Shown in pieces: positions 1-9,857 of a stretch of 64,000 bases of DNA; positions within the stretch are counted from its first letter, which is position 1, and each line of letters starts with the position of its first letter. The stretch comes from Thecamonas trahens ATCC 50062. Its lineage: Eukaryota > Apusozoa > Apusomonadida > Apusomonadidae. Position numbers and translations under genes: made by a program. Location of the stretch: NCBI RefSeq assembly GCF_000142905.1, contig NW_013657670.1:236323-300322 (forward strand), given 5' to 3'. Under the pieces are notes generated by a model, which was given only the letters and a program-made list of their open reading frames with translations, did not search any database and had not been told where the DNA came from.

Positions 1-582
1 AGCAAAGACGCCCGCTGCCGCTGCCGCCGCCGCCGCCGACGCCGACGCGCCCGGAAGCGCGTAGCCGAGGACGGCGAGCGAGTCTGCGCCGTTGTCGCTC
101 TCAGCATCAAGGACCGAGTGGCCTGTCCGTCGCCGCGAAGAGCTGCCGCCATGCGATCCGCCGCGGACAGACGCGACGGCCGAAGCCGCCAGCGCCGCCT
201 GCGCCTTGGGATAGATGACGGCAAGAGCAAAGAGGTAGTGCAAGCTCCCTGTGAGCAGATCAAGAAGAAGGAGGCCGAATCGCGACGGCGGATGGCCAGG
301 CCCCACAAACGAGAGCAGCAACGAGTCCGCCGGCGTGCCCGGCGTGGTGAAGAGATGGAAGGCGACCGGGAGGAGGTTGAGGACGACGATGCGCGAGACA
401 AGGGTCGATCGCGATGCCATGCGCGCCGAGTTGAGCGATGCCGCCACAACAGCTCGGTAGAAGAGGATCAGTAAGTTGCCCTCCAGCAAGTATCCGTACA
501 GCGCCTGCAGCGCGAGTGCAATCGCCGTGCTGAGCCATAGCCTGTCCCGCGGTGTGCTTGCCGCCCTCAGCATTGCCTGCAT
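1..582 (-). CDS. DUF1746-like multi-pass membrane protein (3' end outside window)
   Basis: An open frame on the minus strand starts with ATG at 582 and runs through base 1 with no stop, giving 194 visible residues. Three hydrophobic stretches are visible, at roughly residues 15-45, 63-78 and 100-122. The second and third carry NLLPVAFHLF and, after a glycine/proline loop, FGLLLLDLLTGSLHYLFAL. This order (NLL..HL, loop, LLLLDLL) resembles the DUF1746 family, which includes a subunit of the Golgi/endosomal Dsc E3 ligase complex in fungi. The family match is from memory of the pattern and is moderate. A Ser/Arg-rich and Ala-rich cytosolic tail follows. The start lies just behind a long C-rich tract on the coding strand, as for many genes here. 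Confidence 0.65.
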   Translation of the reverse strand, partial: MQAMLRAASTPRDRLWLSTAIALALQALYGYLLEGNLLILFYRAVVAASLNSARMASRSTLVSRIVVLNLLPVAFHLFTTPGTPADSLLLSFVGPGHPPSRFGLLLLDLLTGSLHYLFALAVIYPKAQAALAASAVASVRGGSHGGSSSRRRTGHSVLDAESDNGADSLAVLGYALPGASASAAAAAAAAGVFA

Positions 583-639
583 GGCTGCCGACTGTGTCTT
601 TAGAAAGGGAGGGGGGGAGGGGGAGGAGGAAGGGAGGAA

Positions 640-656
640 GGGGGGGGGGGGGGGGG
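640..656. repeat. poly-G tract in divergent promoter
   Basis: A run of 17 G inside a wider G/A-rich block (600-710) between two divergent start codons (582 minus, 829 plus). It reads as a C/T tract upstream of the minus-strand gene. Confidence 0.8.
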
Positions 657-828
657 AGCGAGTGAGGTGTAGGGGTTGGGCCAGGGGGGGAGGCCTAGGA
701 GAGGGGGGGAGACAAGGCAGACGACACAGGATTCGACCAAGCACGGGACTCGACCCGACACCAGCCAGTCACTCCCCCTCCTTCCCTCCCTAGCACACCA
801 CTTCGCCCTCTCACTGACCTTCTCGCTC

Positions 829-2482
829 ATGGCTCGGGCCGCGGTGGTTGGCGCGGTGGCGGTGGTGGTGGCGGTGGCGGCGGCGCTGGCGCTGGTTCTG
901 TTGCTGGTGGTGAACGACGACGCGCCTGCGCCTGCTCCGCACATGCTCAACAGATCAGAGCGGAAGAGTGGGACGGTTGAGTTGGACACGACGCGTCCGC
1001 ACCCGATGCGGCTGCCAGCTTACTACTCTACAATGGACGAGACTATGACCGAGGTCCGTAGGCTGGCCACAACCTGTCCACCGCTGGTCGTCGACTCGCT
1101 CCCGCTGACCGGCGACGACCCGCTGGTTGTGCTCCGGCTCCACGATGCGGATCTGGCAAGCTCGCTCCCACCACGAGCTGCACCAATGGACCGATCGTGC
1201 TACACTCAAGGCCGGGCAAACAAGGACGCTGGCCTGGACGCGCTGCCGACGGTGTTGATCACGGCTGGCCTCCACCCGCGCGAGGTGTTTGCAACTGAGC
1301 TCGCGCTGGGCCTCGTCCGCTGGCTCTGCGCCGCATACGACCAGGCGAGCGCTATGGACGCCGCCGAAGCGTGGTCAGTCCAGTACATGTTGGCTCGGAT
1401 GGAGCTTGTCGTAATCCCGCTCGCCAACCCGAGCGGCCGGCGGGTGGTTGAGGAGACCGACGCATGCGCACGGACCTCTGCAGCGGGCATCGACCTCAAC
1501 CGCAACTGGGTCTTCCGCCACGGCAAAGGCGAGCCCAACGAAGCGGCGGGCAACAAGCCGCTCTCGGCCGAGGAGACCCGGGTCCTGTTTGACTACATGT
1601 CGGTGCTGACCAAAGACCCCGAGCGCAACGTGGGCCTCTTTGTCGACATCCATTCGGGCGTGACCGAGGTGTACATCCCATACGACTCGGCGAGCGATGT
1701 GCTGCCGCGAAGTAAGCGGGCAATGTGCCTCTACGAGGTTGTAGATACATTTGCCACGCTCGGATGTGGGGCGTGCGCTCGCGGCTCGGCTGGCGTCATC
1801 GGCAACGAGCTGGTCTTTGGCACTGCTGCCGACACCATGTTTGTTACGCTGGGCGTCTCTGTCGTCCTCACAGTCGACGCCTTCGGCGCGCCGGACAAGA
1901 GCGACTGCTTTCTCCGGTTCAACCCGGACGATGAAGCCAAATATCACTCCATCGTCGCGCACTGGCTCGACGCTTTTGATTTTGCCTTCTGGGATGTGCT
2001 CGAGTCGAGCCAGGGTACCTCCAAGCGTGCCGCTGCCGCCTACTATTACGACTTTGTCGACAGCTCGCTCGCCTGGGGCTCCAACCTCCGGATGGCCGCG
2101 CTCTCTGCCGCCGCCACTCGCCGCCCATCGAACTGGTACCTCAGATCGCGCGAGCGCAGCGAGCACAGTAGCGGAGCCGCCGCCAAGGAGCCCTCCCCGC
2201 CCTCGCCGCCGCCCACAATCTCTAATGCTGCACACTTTGAGACTGTGGAATCGCAGCACACTTCGTGGCTGGCCTTTAGTGCCTTTGCCATCAACGCGCT
2301 CGTCGCCTACGCCCTCTGCCAAGCGCGCGCCGAGCATCGTCGTCGATCCAGACTTGAGCCTGAACCCACCACACAACTGCACCCACCACACAACTGCACA
2401 CAACTGCGCACAACTCCATGGGATATCACCATCCTCCTCATTTTCAAGTCCGTGCCCCCCCCCCCCGGCGCCCATCGGCTGA
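829..2482 (+). CDS. membrane-anchored M14 zinc carboxypeptidase-like protein
   Basis: The protein starts MARAAVVGAV with an N-terminal hydrophobic segment (about residues 5-28), a signal peptide or anchor. The M14 metallopeptidase signature is clear: zinc ligands in GLHPRE, NPSGRR, the LNRNW substrate-binding motif and a third zinc ligand in DIHSG. Where M14 enzymes usually have the catalytic Glu the sequence reads LTVDAFG, an Asp. A second hydrophobic segment (WLAFSAFAINALVAYAL) near residue 490 suggests a C-terminal anchor. The frame has no stop before the next gene and runs into it. Removing one C from the 12-C run at 2455-2466 gives a stop at 2482, which I use as the provisional end. Coding is well supported only to about 2340. 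Expected role is trimming of C-terminal residues at a membrane. Confidence 0.7.
2365..2415. repeat. short tandem repeat (CACAACTGCAC-type)
   Basis: Imperfect repeats of a CCACCACACAACTGCA unit, then shorter CACAACTGC copies, at the weakly supported 3' end of the carboxypeptidase gene. Confidence 0.7.
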
Positions 2483-2568
2483 CTCACCAAGGCGACCGCC
2501 GACCGGCCGGCAGCACCCAAGCGGACGGGTTCCAAGACTCGAGTCCGCAGCAACAAGCAAGGCGAGAC

Positions 2569-3588
2569 ATGGCTGGGCTTGTGTGCAAGCACACGGCGGG
2601 TGCACCCGAGGGTGAGCGGGTGTGGGACGTGGCATTCTCGCCGCTAGGCAACGCGCTGGCGGTGACGGGCGGCTTCCATGCGGTGGCCCTTGTTGACGCA
2701 GCGGCGCCGGAGCGGCAGCTGGACATGCTGGATGAGGTCCACGAGCGGACGGTGCGGCGGATCGGGTGGGCACCGAGCGGACGGGCCCTGGCAGCGGCCT
2801 CGTTTGACGGTACCGTCTCTGTCTGGGCCCTGCCCGACGACGGCGCGCCCGGCGGCTTTGCCCTCGCCCATCTGCTGCAGGGCCACGAGAATGAGGTCAA
2901 GGCCGCGGCGTGGTCGGCGTCGGGCGCGCTGCTAGCCACCTGCTCGCGCGACAAGTCGGTGTGGATCTGGAACTTAGATCCCGATGGCGGCGCGCCGGCG
3001 TGCGTGGCTGTCCTGCAGGGCCACTCGCAGGACGTCAAGACTGTGGTCTGGCACCCGAGCCAGGATGTCCTCGTTTCGGCCTCGTACGACAACGAGCTAC
3101 GGCTGTGGATCGATGACGACGGCGACTGGTTCTGCTGCACTGTGCTGGCCGGCCACTTGTCTACCGTCTGGGACGTCGCCTTCTCGCCCGACGGCTCGTC
3201 GCTGGTCTCGGCCTCATCCGACGGCACTCTCAAGATCTGGACCCTCTCCGATGTTGTTGCCGGCAAGCCGGCCGGCTCCATCATCACCGAAAACTCTGAC
3301 TACATGTGCGTCGCCACCGTCTCCGACTACTTTACCCGCGACATCTACGCTGTCGACTGGAACAAGACTACCGGCCTCATTGCCGCTGCTGGCGGCGACA
3401 ACGCCATTGTCGTCCTCGCCGTCGACAACGCAGTTGCAAGCGAGGTCTCCACCTCCCTCATCGCCTCGGCTCCCGCCGCTCACGACGACGATATCAACGC
3501 CGTTGCATGGCATCCACGCCAGCCCGATCTCCTGGCCTCTGGCGCGGACGACGGCATGATCAAGGTGTGGCAGGTGCCCGAGCCGTAG
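2569..3588 (+). CDS. CIAO1: CIAO1/Cia1, cytosolic Fe-S assembly WD40 protein
   Basis: A 339-residue seven-bladed WD40 propeller, the usual length for CIAO1. Characteristic phrases include GHENEVKAAAW followed by LATCSRDKSVWIW, GHSQDVKTVVWHPS followed by SASYDNELRLW, and GHLSTVWDVAFSPDG. CIAO1 forms the targeting complex with CIAO2 and MMS19 that delivers [4Fe-4S] clusters to cytosolic and nuclear apoproteins. The start MAGLVCKHTAG is the first Met before blade one. The same frame is open upstream into the carboxypeptidase gene without a stop. The two are treated as separate genes because each has complete family-length homology. The stop at 3588 is followed by a short 3' flank before the next gene. 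Confidence 0.93.
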   Translation: MAGLVCKHTAGAPEGERVWDVAFSPLGNALAVTGGFHAVALVDAAAPERQLDMLDEVHERTVRRIGWAPSGRALAAASFDGTVSVWALPDDGAPGGFALAHLLQGHENEVKAAAWSASGALLATCSRDKSVWIWNLDPDGGAPACVAVLQGHSQDVKTVVWHPSQDVLVSASYDNELRLWIDDDGDWFCCTVLAGHLSTVWDVAFSPDGSSLVSASSDGTLKIWTLSDVVAGKPAGSIITENSDYMCVATVSDYFTRDIYAVDWNKTTGLIAAAGGDNAIVVLAVDNAVASEVSTSLIASAPAAHDDDINAVAWHPRQPDLLASGADDGMIKVWQVPEP

Positions 3589-3745
3589 CACTTTTGGCCC
3601 CCCTTCGCCCGTTCCATCCATCCATCTCCATCCTTGACCGGATCGGCCAACCCGACCTCCCCTCATGCTCCACCCACGCCCACAACCGAGTGCCATTGAC
3701 GAACATCATCAGCAACAACTGCTCTTCCCCTACAAAACAACAGAC

Positions 3746-4828
3746 ATGGATCCCCAGAGCGAGGCTTCTTGGGGCGAGGACAGACAACGTGAGCGTGGCG
3801 GCGGACGCGGCGGTCGTGGCGGACGCGGCGGTCGTGGCGGTCGTGGTGGGCGTGGCGGGCGTGGTGAGCGAGGCGGACGACGGAGTGGTGGCCGAGGTGG
3901 TGGACGTAGCGGCGGACGCTACGGAGGGCGCGGCGGTAGGCGTAGCGGCGGGCGCGGTGGACGCGACGGGCGTGGCGGTGGCGGGTTTGGCGGCCGTGGG
4001 CGTGGCGGCCCTGGCGGAGCCCGGCCCAAGATGTGCTACCACTGCGGCGAGACCGGGCACTTTAAGCAGCAGTGCCCAGAGATCCGAGCGTACGACGTTT
4101 GCTTCCGGTGCCGCAAGTCAGGCCACAGTGTAGCCGACTGCCCCGAAGGCGGTGGCAGCGGCGGAAACGGTGGCGAGGGCGAGAAGGGGGGCAAGGGCAA
4201 GAAGAAGAAGCCCAAGTCGATCTGCTACAACTGTGGATCGAAGCGGCACACGCTCAAGCGGTGCAAGAAAGAGAAGATCGGGAGCGGGCTGGACTTTGCG
4301 TCGTGCTATGTGTGTGGCAAGCAGGGCCATTTGGCGTCCAAGTGTCCCGAGAACATGAACGGCATCTACCCCAACGGCGGGTGCTGCAAGCGGTGCGGCT
4401 CGGTGTATCACCTGCTGCGCGATTGCGACGCCGTGGCGCTCAAGAAGCAGATGGCGACGGCTGAAGCGGACGGCGGCATGGGCTGGCACGATCCGGGCAC
4501 ACTCGAGTATGTGGTTCACCGCAAGACAACCGAGGCCAAGATTTCCGAGGCGAATGTCGACGCCGGCGCCACCGGCGCCAACCAACTGGAGCTCGGCACA
4601 CGTGCTGGCGGCGCTGAGCCGGCGGCGGCGGCGCCGTCGGCCCCGCTCTCACTTGCCGAGCGGCTCGCGGCCAAGAAGCGCAAGGCGACCGAGCCAACAG
4701 TGGCGGCGGCCGAAGCGCCGTCGGGCCCGATCTCGCTCTCGGAGCGGTTGGCGGCCAAGAAGCGCAAGGCGAGCCAGCCCGCGGTTGTTTCGTTTGACGC
4801 CAAGCGGCAGCGCACACTGCTCAACTGA
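3746..4828 (+). CDS. ZCCHC9-like zinc-knuckle RNA-binding protein with RGG domain
   Basis: A 360-residue protein. Residues about 15-95 are an RGG/GGRG tract. Five CCHC (CX2CX4HX4C) knuckles follow: CYHCGETGHFKQQC, CFRCRKSGHSVADC, CYNCGSKRHTLKRC, CYVCGKQGHLASKC and CKRCGSVYHLLRDC. The last four match the order, spacing and wording of ZCCHC9, including a CPEN..GIYPNGG-type link between knuckles four and five. The RGG domain and first knuckle are additions. The C-terminus has two copies of an LSLAERLAAKKRKA motif (about residues 304-350), basic and helix-forming. Members are nuclear/nucleolar and linked to pre-rRNA processing and decay. MDPQSEASWG is chosen as the start because upstream codons look non-coding. 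Confidence 0.85.
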   Translation: MDPQSEASWGEDRQRERGGGRGGRGGRGGRGGRGGRGGRGERGGRRSGGRGGGRSGGRYGGRGGRRSGGRGGRDGRGGGGFGGRGRGGPGGARPKMCYHCGETGHFKQQCPEIRAYDVCFRCRKSGHSVADCPEGGGSGGNGGEGEKGGKGKKKKPKSICYNCGSKRHTLKRCKKEKIGSGLDFASCYVCGKQGHLASKCPENMNGIYPNGGCCKRCGSVYHLLRDCDAVALKKQMATAEADGGMGWHDPGTLEYVVHRKTTEAKISEANVDAGATGANQLELGTRAGGAEPAAAAPSAPLSLAERLAAKKRKATEPTVAAAEAPSGPISLSERLAAKKRKASQPAVVSFDAKRQRTLLN

Positions 4829-4921
4829 GATGAAGGAACGGTACAGGAACAAAGAGGGGGAGGAGAGGAAAGACGGGTGTATTCACACAGGAACGGGGAG
4901 GGAGAGGGATGGTCGAGGTGT

Positions 4922-6670
4922 TCACGACGACGAGCCGGCAGCGTCCTTGAGCTCGGCCTCGAGCTGGCGAACCTTGGTCTCGAGGGCGGCGACCTTCTGC
5001 TTGAGCTTGGTGATGGTGGCCTCCTGGTTGCGGTGGGCCTCACGGATCTCGTCCTCGGACATGTCAGCCGGGTTGACGGGGCCGGTGGCGGTGGCGGCAG
5101 CCTCCGCGGTGACATTGAACGAGGCCTCGGTGGCGACAAAGCCGTCACGGAGCGAGACAAGGATGGGGTCGGCGTCGGAGCCGCCAAACCACTCATCGGC
5201 GGTGAGGGCGGGGACACCACCGGCGGTGTCGGGGAAGATGTCCTCGGCAAAGATCTCGGCCTTACGCGGGACGCGGAAGGAGAGCGGCTCGAGGGTGGTG
5301 TTGGTGAGCTTGAGGAGGCGGACAATCTCGCACTTGTTGACCGAGACGGAGCGCTTGCCGACGGAGCACATGCCCTTCTGCGAGTCGGACGACTTGTACT
5401 CGGAGATGTAGCAGACGAAGGGGTCCTCGTCAACGAGCTCGTAGTAGCGGATGTTGCCGTCACCCTTGCCAGCAAGGAAGATCATGGACGTGTCCGCGTC
5501 GTAGAACGGCATGAGGATGCCGGACGAGTTGTCGACCGACTTCTTGGTCATGGGCTTCTCGAGGTTGCGAGTGTCCCAGAGGGCGTACTCGCGCGAGGCC
5601 ATCTTGGAGTAGCCGGTGGTGAAGATCTGCTCGCGGTCGCCGAGGAAGACGCAGCGCGAGCCCTTGATGCCGGCGTGCGAGGCGGTGTCAGCGACAGCGT
5701 CGGTCGAGCTGCGCGGGTCCCAGAGCTTGAGCTTCTTGTCCTTGCCCACCGAGCAGAACGAGGAGCCGTTGCGGTTCCACGAAAAGTCGTTGATGTTGTT
5801 GGTGTGGCCCGCGAGCTGGATCTTCTCCTCGGCCTTCTCGATGTCCCAAAGACGGATGGTGAGGTCAGTCGACGAGGTGGCGAGCACGTTGGCGGCAACC
5901 GGGTGGAACTGGAGCTGGCCAACCTTGCGGCCGTGGCCGGAGAGGGTGAGCAGCGGCTCAGTCACGTTCTCGGTCGGGCCGCCCTCGGGAACCTGCCACA
6001 CCTTGGCGGTGCAGTCCTCAGAGCCGGACGCGACAATAAAGTCGTTGAACGGGTTGAACTGGGTGTCGAGCACGGTGCCGGTATGGCCCGCAAACAGCGG
6101 CGCGGTGGTACCGATCTTGCCCACGTTCTCGTGCGAGTTGACCATGAACGCACCGCCACCGCCGGCGTTCCAGTTGACTGCGAAGAAGTACGGGTTGGCC
6201 GAGACCATGTTCGAGTCCCATGCGCTGTCCTCGTCGGTTCGCGCTTGCGGTGAGTTCGGCCGCTCGCCCTCCGCCACCGCTCGATGCTGAAGAATCGTGG
6301 CCTGAAAAAATTGGGTTCCAAGGGGAAGGCGACCAAGCCCACAGCGACAGCGCCTGTACACCCACCAAGTGCATCAAGGTCGATGCTCTCGCCGCCGCCC
6401 ATGCTCTCGCGGGGGGCGGTGCCCTGAGGGAGGACTGAGGGGGCAGAGGTTGGATAGAACGTCGCTTCTTAGTGCGCGTGCGGGAGGCCGAGCGCAGCAA
6501 CGATTTCGGAGGAAAAATAAACTGAGGACGCCAGGCAGAGCAAGTCTGCGGGTACGGGGAAGGCGCAGGACGTACGACTTGGAAATGCGGAGCTCCTGGT
6601 ACGTGATCTCACGCTTGGGCGGATCAGCGAACACGTGGCGGAACTTGGAGGCACGGACAAAGCGCGACAT
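4922..6670 (-). CDS. coronin (two exons)
   Basis: Exon 1 is 6670-6576 and encodes MSRFVRASKFRHVFADPPKR, the typical coronin N-terminal signature. The donor GTACGT follows at 6575 and the acceptor GACAG ends at 6225. Exon 2 is 6224-4922 and resumes with SAWDSNMVSANPYFFAVNW and GGGGAF. The spliced length is 465 residues with the frame kept. The WD40 propeller fills most of the protein (GHTGTVLDTQFNPFND, LATSSTDLTIRLWD, WNRNGSSFCSVGKDKKLKLWD), followed by the coronin extension and a C-terminal leucine-heptad coiled coil (ITKLKQKVAALETKVRQLE) for oligomerisation. Coronins bind F-actin and Arp2/3 and regulate cortical actin turnover. The 351-bp intron is inferred from homology and splice sites. 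Confidence 0.93.
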
Positions 6671-6811
6671 GCTGGGTGTTGTCAGACGGGTGGTGACGAG
6701 TGGTTGACGCCCACACTCGCAACGAACACCAGCCGCCTGGGAACGAACGAAACCAGCCGCGGAACACGTTTGAGTGCCGAAGAATCTGAAGCAAGTTTGC
6801 TCCCTTTGGGC

Positions 6812-6829
6812 GGGGGGGGGGGGGGGGGG
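6812..6829. repeat. poly-G tract
   Basis: A run of 18 G between the coronin 5' end and the 3' end of the next minus-strand gene. A second run of 11 G lies at 6899-6909, directly beside that gene's stop codon. Confidence 0.8.
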
Positions 6830-6920
6830 TTCACGGAATGCTGTTACACCCTGCTACATGGATGAGCGTTGTGTTTTGGTGAATAGGTTCGGCACAAAGG
6901 GGGGGGGGGCTTCAGCAAAC

Positions 6921-7625
6921 TCATATTGCTGCAATGATGATGGCGCAGACAATGAGAGCAAAGGCAAAGAGAATGAGCGAGAGACGGGCGAGGAAGCGGA
7001 CTCTGCTGTTGGGCGAGCGAAGGAAGAGATAGCCGAGGAGCCAAGGGAGGATGCAGCAAAAGCCGGAAATAAAAATAGCGAGGATGATGTAGACGTCGGA
7101 CCTTGTCTTGGCGAGCATCAGTTGCTCTTCACGGAGACGGACGGCTTCGAGCTCGCGCTCGGTGGTCGAGGATCGGATCAGTGCTGCGGTGTTGCAGAGT
7201 GGCGAGCCCCCATCCTGGACGGCGGCAATGGCGTCCGAGTCAAGCGTCTCCGACACGTTGTCCAGCGGGACAACCGCGACAACAGAACGGGTCGGCGCAA
7301 AGCCGATGCCGCCTGACGAGGCGTGTGAGAGCGCGCTCACCACCGACTCGGTCCCGTCGGCGCTGCGGACAGCGAGCTGGGTAGGCTTGACACCGAGTCC
7401 ATGCGATCCGGAGACCGTCGAGTACTGCGGCGGCATGCCCTTGCTCTTGTACCCGCCATCGATCGAGAGCGACGATGACGATGACTCGCCAAGCCGGAGT
7501 ACGGTGTTGTCGAGTCCAGGGAGGCATGCGTGCGACGAGTGCTCCGACTCGGAGAGCGAGAGCGTGGCGGTCGACGACGACGCCACCACCGCCGTCGACG
7601 GCTGGCGTTCCAGGCCAATACTCAT
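6921..7625 (-). CDS. Ser-rich protein with two C-terminal membrane segments
   Basis: A 234-residue protein starting MSIGLERQPS. I do not recognise the family. The first 150 residues are Ser/Thr-rich and probably disordered and cytosolic. A short charged helix (TTERELEAVRLREEQLMLAK) leads into two hydrophobic segments, VYIILAIFISGFCCILPWLL and FLARLSLILFAFALIVCAII, separated by an RSPNSR loop. This gives a C-terminal membrane hairpin. The frame is open further upstream, but the upstream residues look non-coding and 7625 is the first Met near the helical part. The gene is divergent from the LIM-SH3 gene across about 420 bp. Confidence 0.65.
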   Translation of the reverse strand: MSIGLERQPSTAVVASSSTATLSLSESEHSSHACLPGLDNTVLRLGESSSSSLSIDGGYKSKGMPPQYSTVSGSHGLGVKPTQLAVRSADGTESVVSALSHASSGGIGFAPTRSVVAVVPLDNVSETLDSDAIAAVQDGGSPLCNTAALIRSSTTERELEAVRLREEQLMLAKTRSDVYIILAIFISGFCCILPWLLGYLFLRSPNSRVRFLARLSLILFAFALIVCAIIIAAI

Positions 7626-8042
7626 GAGAATCCACCGTGGATTCCGACGTGACGCGCTCTCGTCACTCTGTCTTTGCTCCTCGTTGTCTCCACCCACACT
7701 CCTTGTGTACGTGAGGTATGACACCTTCATAACTCCCGCCCTTCCGCCCCCCACGCGTCCTCTCCTCCGCGTTGCCGCCGTGCCCCGTCGCCGGCCCGTG
7801 GCCATGTCCAAGACTGGTCGAAAAAAGGCACGAACACCATTTTTCGCCATCTCGGCCACAGTCGCCAAAATGCGATGCAGACTTTCATGCATTCGCGGCG
7901 GCGGCGGGAAGGACCGTGTGACTGGGCAGCCGACTGGCCGCCATCGGCGGCGAGCTCTGCGAGGGACCGGTCGGCGACGAGGCCAAGGAATGGGCGACAA
8001 GAGCGCAAGCGGCATCACTCGACACAAACAACTCACGAGACC
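7626..8042. other. divergent intergenic region
   Basis: 417 bp between the divergent two-TM gene (-) and LIM-SH3 gene (+). It holds mixed C-rich and T-rich patches and short A-runs. No gene or RNA structure was recognised. Confidence 0.6.
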
Positions 8043-9780
8043 ATGTCCGCAGCCAAGTGCCCTGTGTGCACCAAGACGGTACGTGAGACGGAGGCTCTCC
8101 GCGGTGTTGTTCGCACCCCTCTTGCCTGTGTGTCGTCTGCCGCGCTGCCTGGGAGGGGGGTCATGGCGCTGCGCTGCGCATGGCAGGCGTCCAAAAAAAC
8201 GTCTGCGTGTTCATTCAGTGGAACTCGGTCCGGAACAGAGGCCCAACGCGAGTAGGAGGCGCATGCAACGGGTGCCGGCCACAAGTGCAGAGCAAGAGTG
8301 GGCGAAGAGAGGGGAAGGGGAGAGAGAGAGAGAGACGCTATAGAGGTGGCAATCTTGGAGGCGTAGGCGTCTGTGGAGAAAGGGGCGGTTTCGAGGTGAT
8401 GGTTCCTTCCTCCCCCTGGCCCGAAAGGGAACGACGCCAAACTTGGACAACCTAGTGGGGCTTTCTTCTTGGTAGCGACTCACGGATGTGCCGGTGGGCG
8501 AGCGAGGACAGGCATACCCGATGGAGTCAGTGCGCGCGCTGTCAAAGACATTCCACAAGGCGTGCCTCAAGTGCTCGACATGCGGCATGTCGCTCAACCT
8601 GAAGACGATCGAGAGTGAGGGCGGAGTGCTGTACTGCAAGGTGCACCTGCCCAAGGCGACGGCAACGTCTGTGGCTGACTCTGTGGATGTGCAGCGGGCG
8701 ACGTCTGCGCCGAAGCGGCCGGTCAAGAGTGGGATGACGGCGCCGCCGCCATCGGGCCCGCGGCCTACGCGGACGGGTGGCTCGAGCGGAGGAGGCTCGT
8801 CGCGCTTTGCCTCGGCGGGCGACAAGTGCCCGGTCTGCACCAAGACAGTGTACCCGACCGAGGCTGTTGCGGCGCTCGGGCACAAGTACCACAAGGCATG
8901 CTTCCGGTGCTCCGAGTGCAACATGTCGCTCAACCTGAAGAACTTCCAGTCGCGCGACAAGATCCTGTTCTGCAAGCCGCACCTCCCTAAGGAGTCGCAC
9001 ACCGCTGTTGCCGACGACATCCACACCCAGCGTGCCATCAACGCGCCGAAGCGGACCATGGCCCAGGGCGTGCGGTCCGACCTCGAGGGCGGTAAGCTCG
9101 TCGATGCCTCCAACTTTTCCGAGAACGACTTCCAGCGCGAGTCGCACTTTGACCCGGTGAACCAGACGACCGAGTCGCTGCCCGGTGCGCGCCAGGAGGA
9201 GGAGCCCGAGATCAACACCGGCGGTTCGGGCGGCTGGGGCGCCCCTGCGCCTGCTGCCGCAGAGCCGGAGCCGGCCTCGGGAGGCTGGGGCACCCCTGCG
9301 CCTGCTGCCGCAGAGCCGGAGCCGGCCTCGGGAGGCTGGGGCGCTCCCGCGCCTGCTGCCGAGCCGGAGCCGGTCGCTGAGCCCGCCGCCGACGAGTGGG
9401 CCGCAGAGCCTGCCGCAGAGCCTGCCGCCGACGGGTGGGCCGCAGAGCCTGCCGCAGAGCCCGCCGCCGACGAGTGGGCCGCAGAGCCCGCCGCCGACGA
9501 TTGGGGCGCAGAACCCGCCGCAGAGCCCGCCGCCGACGAGTGGGGCGCAGAGCCCGCCGCAGAGCCTGTTGCCGATGAGTGGGCTGCCGAGGCCGACACT
9601 GGCTCCTACCTGTACCAAGTCCAGGCCATGTACGAGTACGTGGTGGAGGAGGATGGCGAGCTCGGGTTCCCCGAGGGTGCTGTGGTCAACGTGCTCGAGG
9701 AGCTGTCGGAGGACTGGTGGCACGGCGAGTACAACGGTGCTGTCGGCATGTTCCCCGCCAACTACGTCCAGCGGATCTAA
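8043..9780 (+). CDS. LIM-LIM-SH3 (LASP-like) cytoskeletal adaptor, two exons
   Basis: Exon 1 (8043-8078) encodes MSAAKCPVCTKT. The donor GTACGT starts at 8079, the acceptor ends at 8511 (GGACAG), and exon 2 starts AYPMESVRAL. This rebuilds the first LIM domain (CPVC ... FHKACLKC ... CGMSL ... YCKVHLP). A second LIM domain near residues 115-170 starts CPVCTKTVYPTEAV. Residues about 245-370 are low-complexity tandem repeats rich in A/E/P/D/W. The C-terminus is an SH3 domain (ALYDY-equivalent AMYEYVVEEDGELGF, then DWWHGEYNGAVGMFPANYV). Total 434 residues. LIM plus SH3 architecture matches the LASP/nebulin-related actin adaptors. The duplicated CPVCTKT phrase in both LIM domains supports the splice. 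Confidence 0.88.
9228..9590 (+). repeat. coding tandem repeats (GGWGAPAPAAAEPEPAS and EPAADEWA units)
   Basis: Three copies of a GGWGAPAPAA-type unit, then at least six copies of an (E)PAAEPAADEWAA-type unit within the linker between LIM2 and SH3. The DNA copies are very similar, implying recent unit expansion. Confidence 0.85.
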
Positions 9781-9857
9781 TGTGATGAACCAAGATAAAG
9801 AATCGCTTGAGTGTATCACTTGTGTACGTGCCTCTGCACGTCCGTCCCATGACTCTT

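Noticed and set aside
1375-2592. 405-codon minus-strand frame opposite the carboxypeptidase
   Set aside because: Antisense shadow; the sense strand has all M14 motifs.
4877-6253. 458-codon plus-strand frame opposite coronin
   Set aside because: Antisense shadow of a well-supported WD40 gene; Val/Leu/Gly/Asp-rich with no domain.
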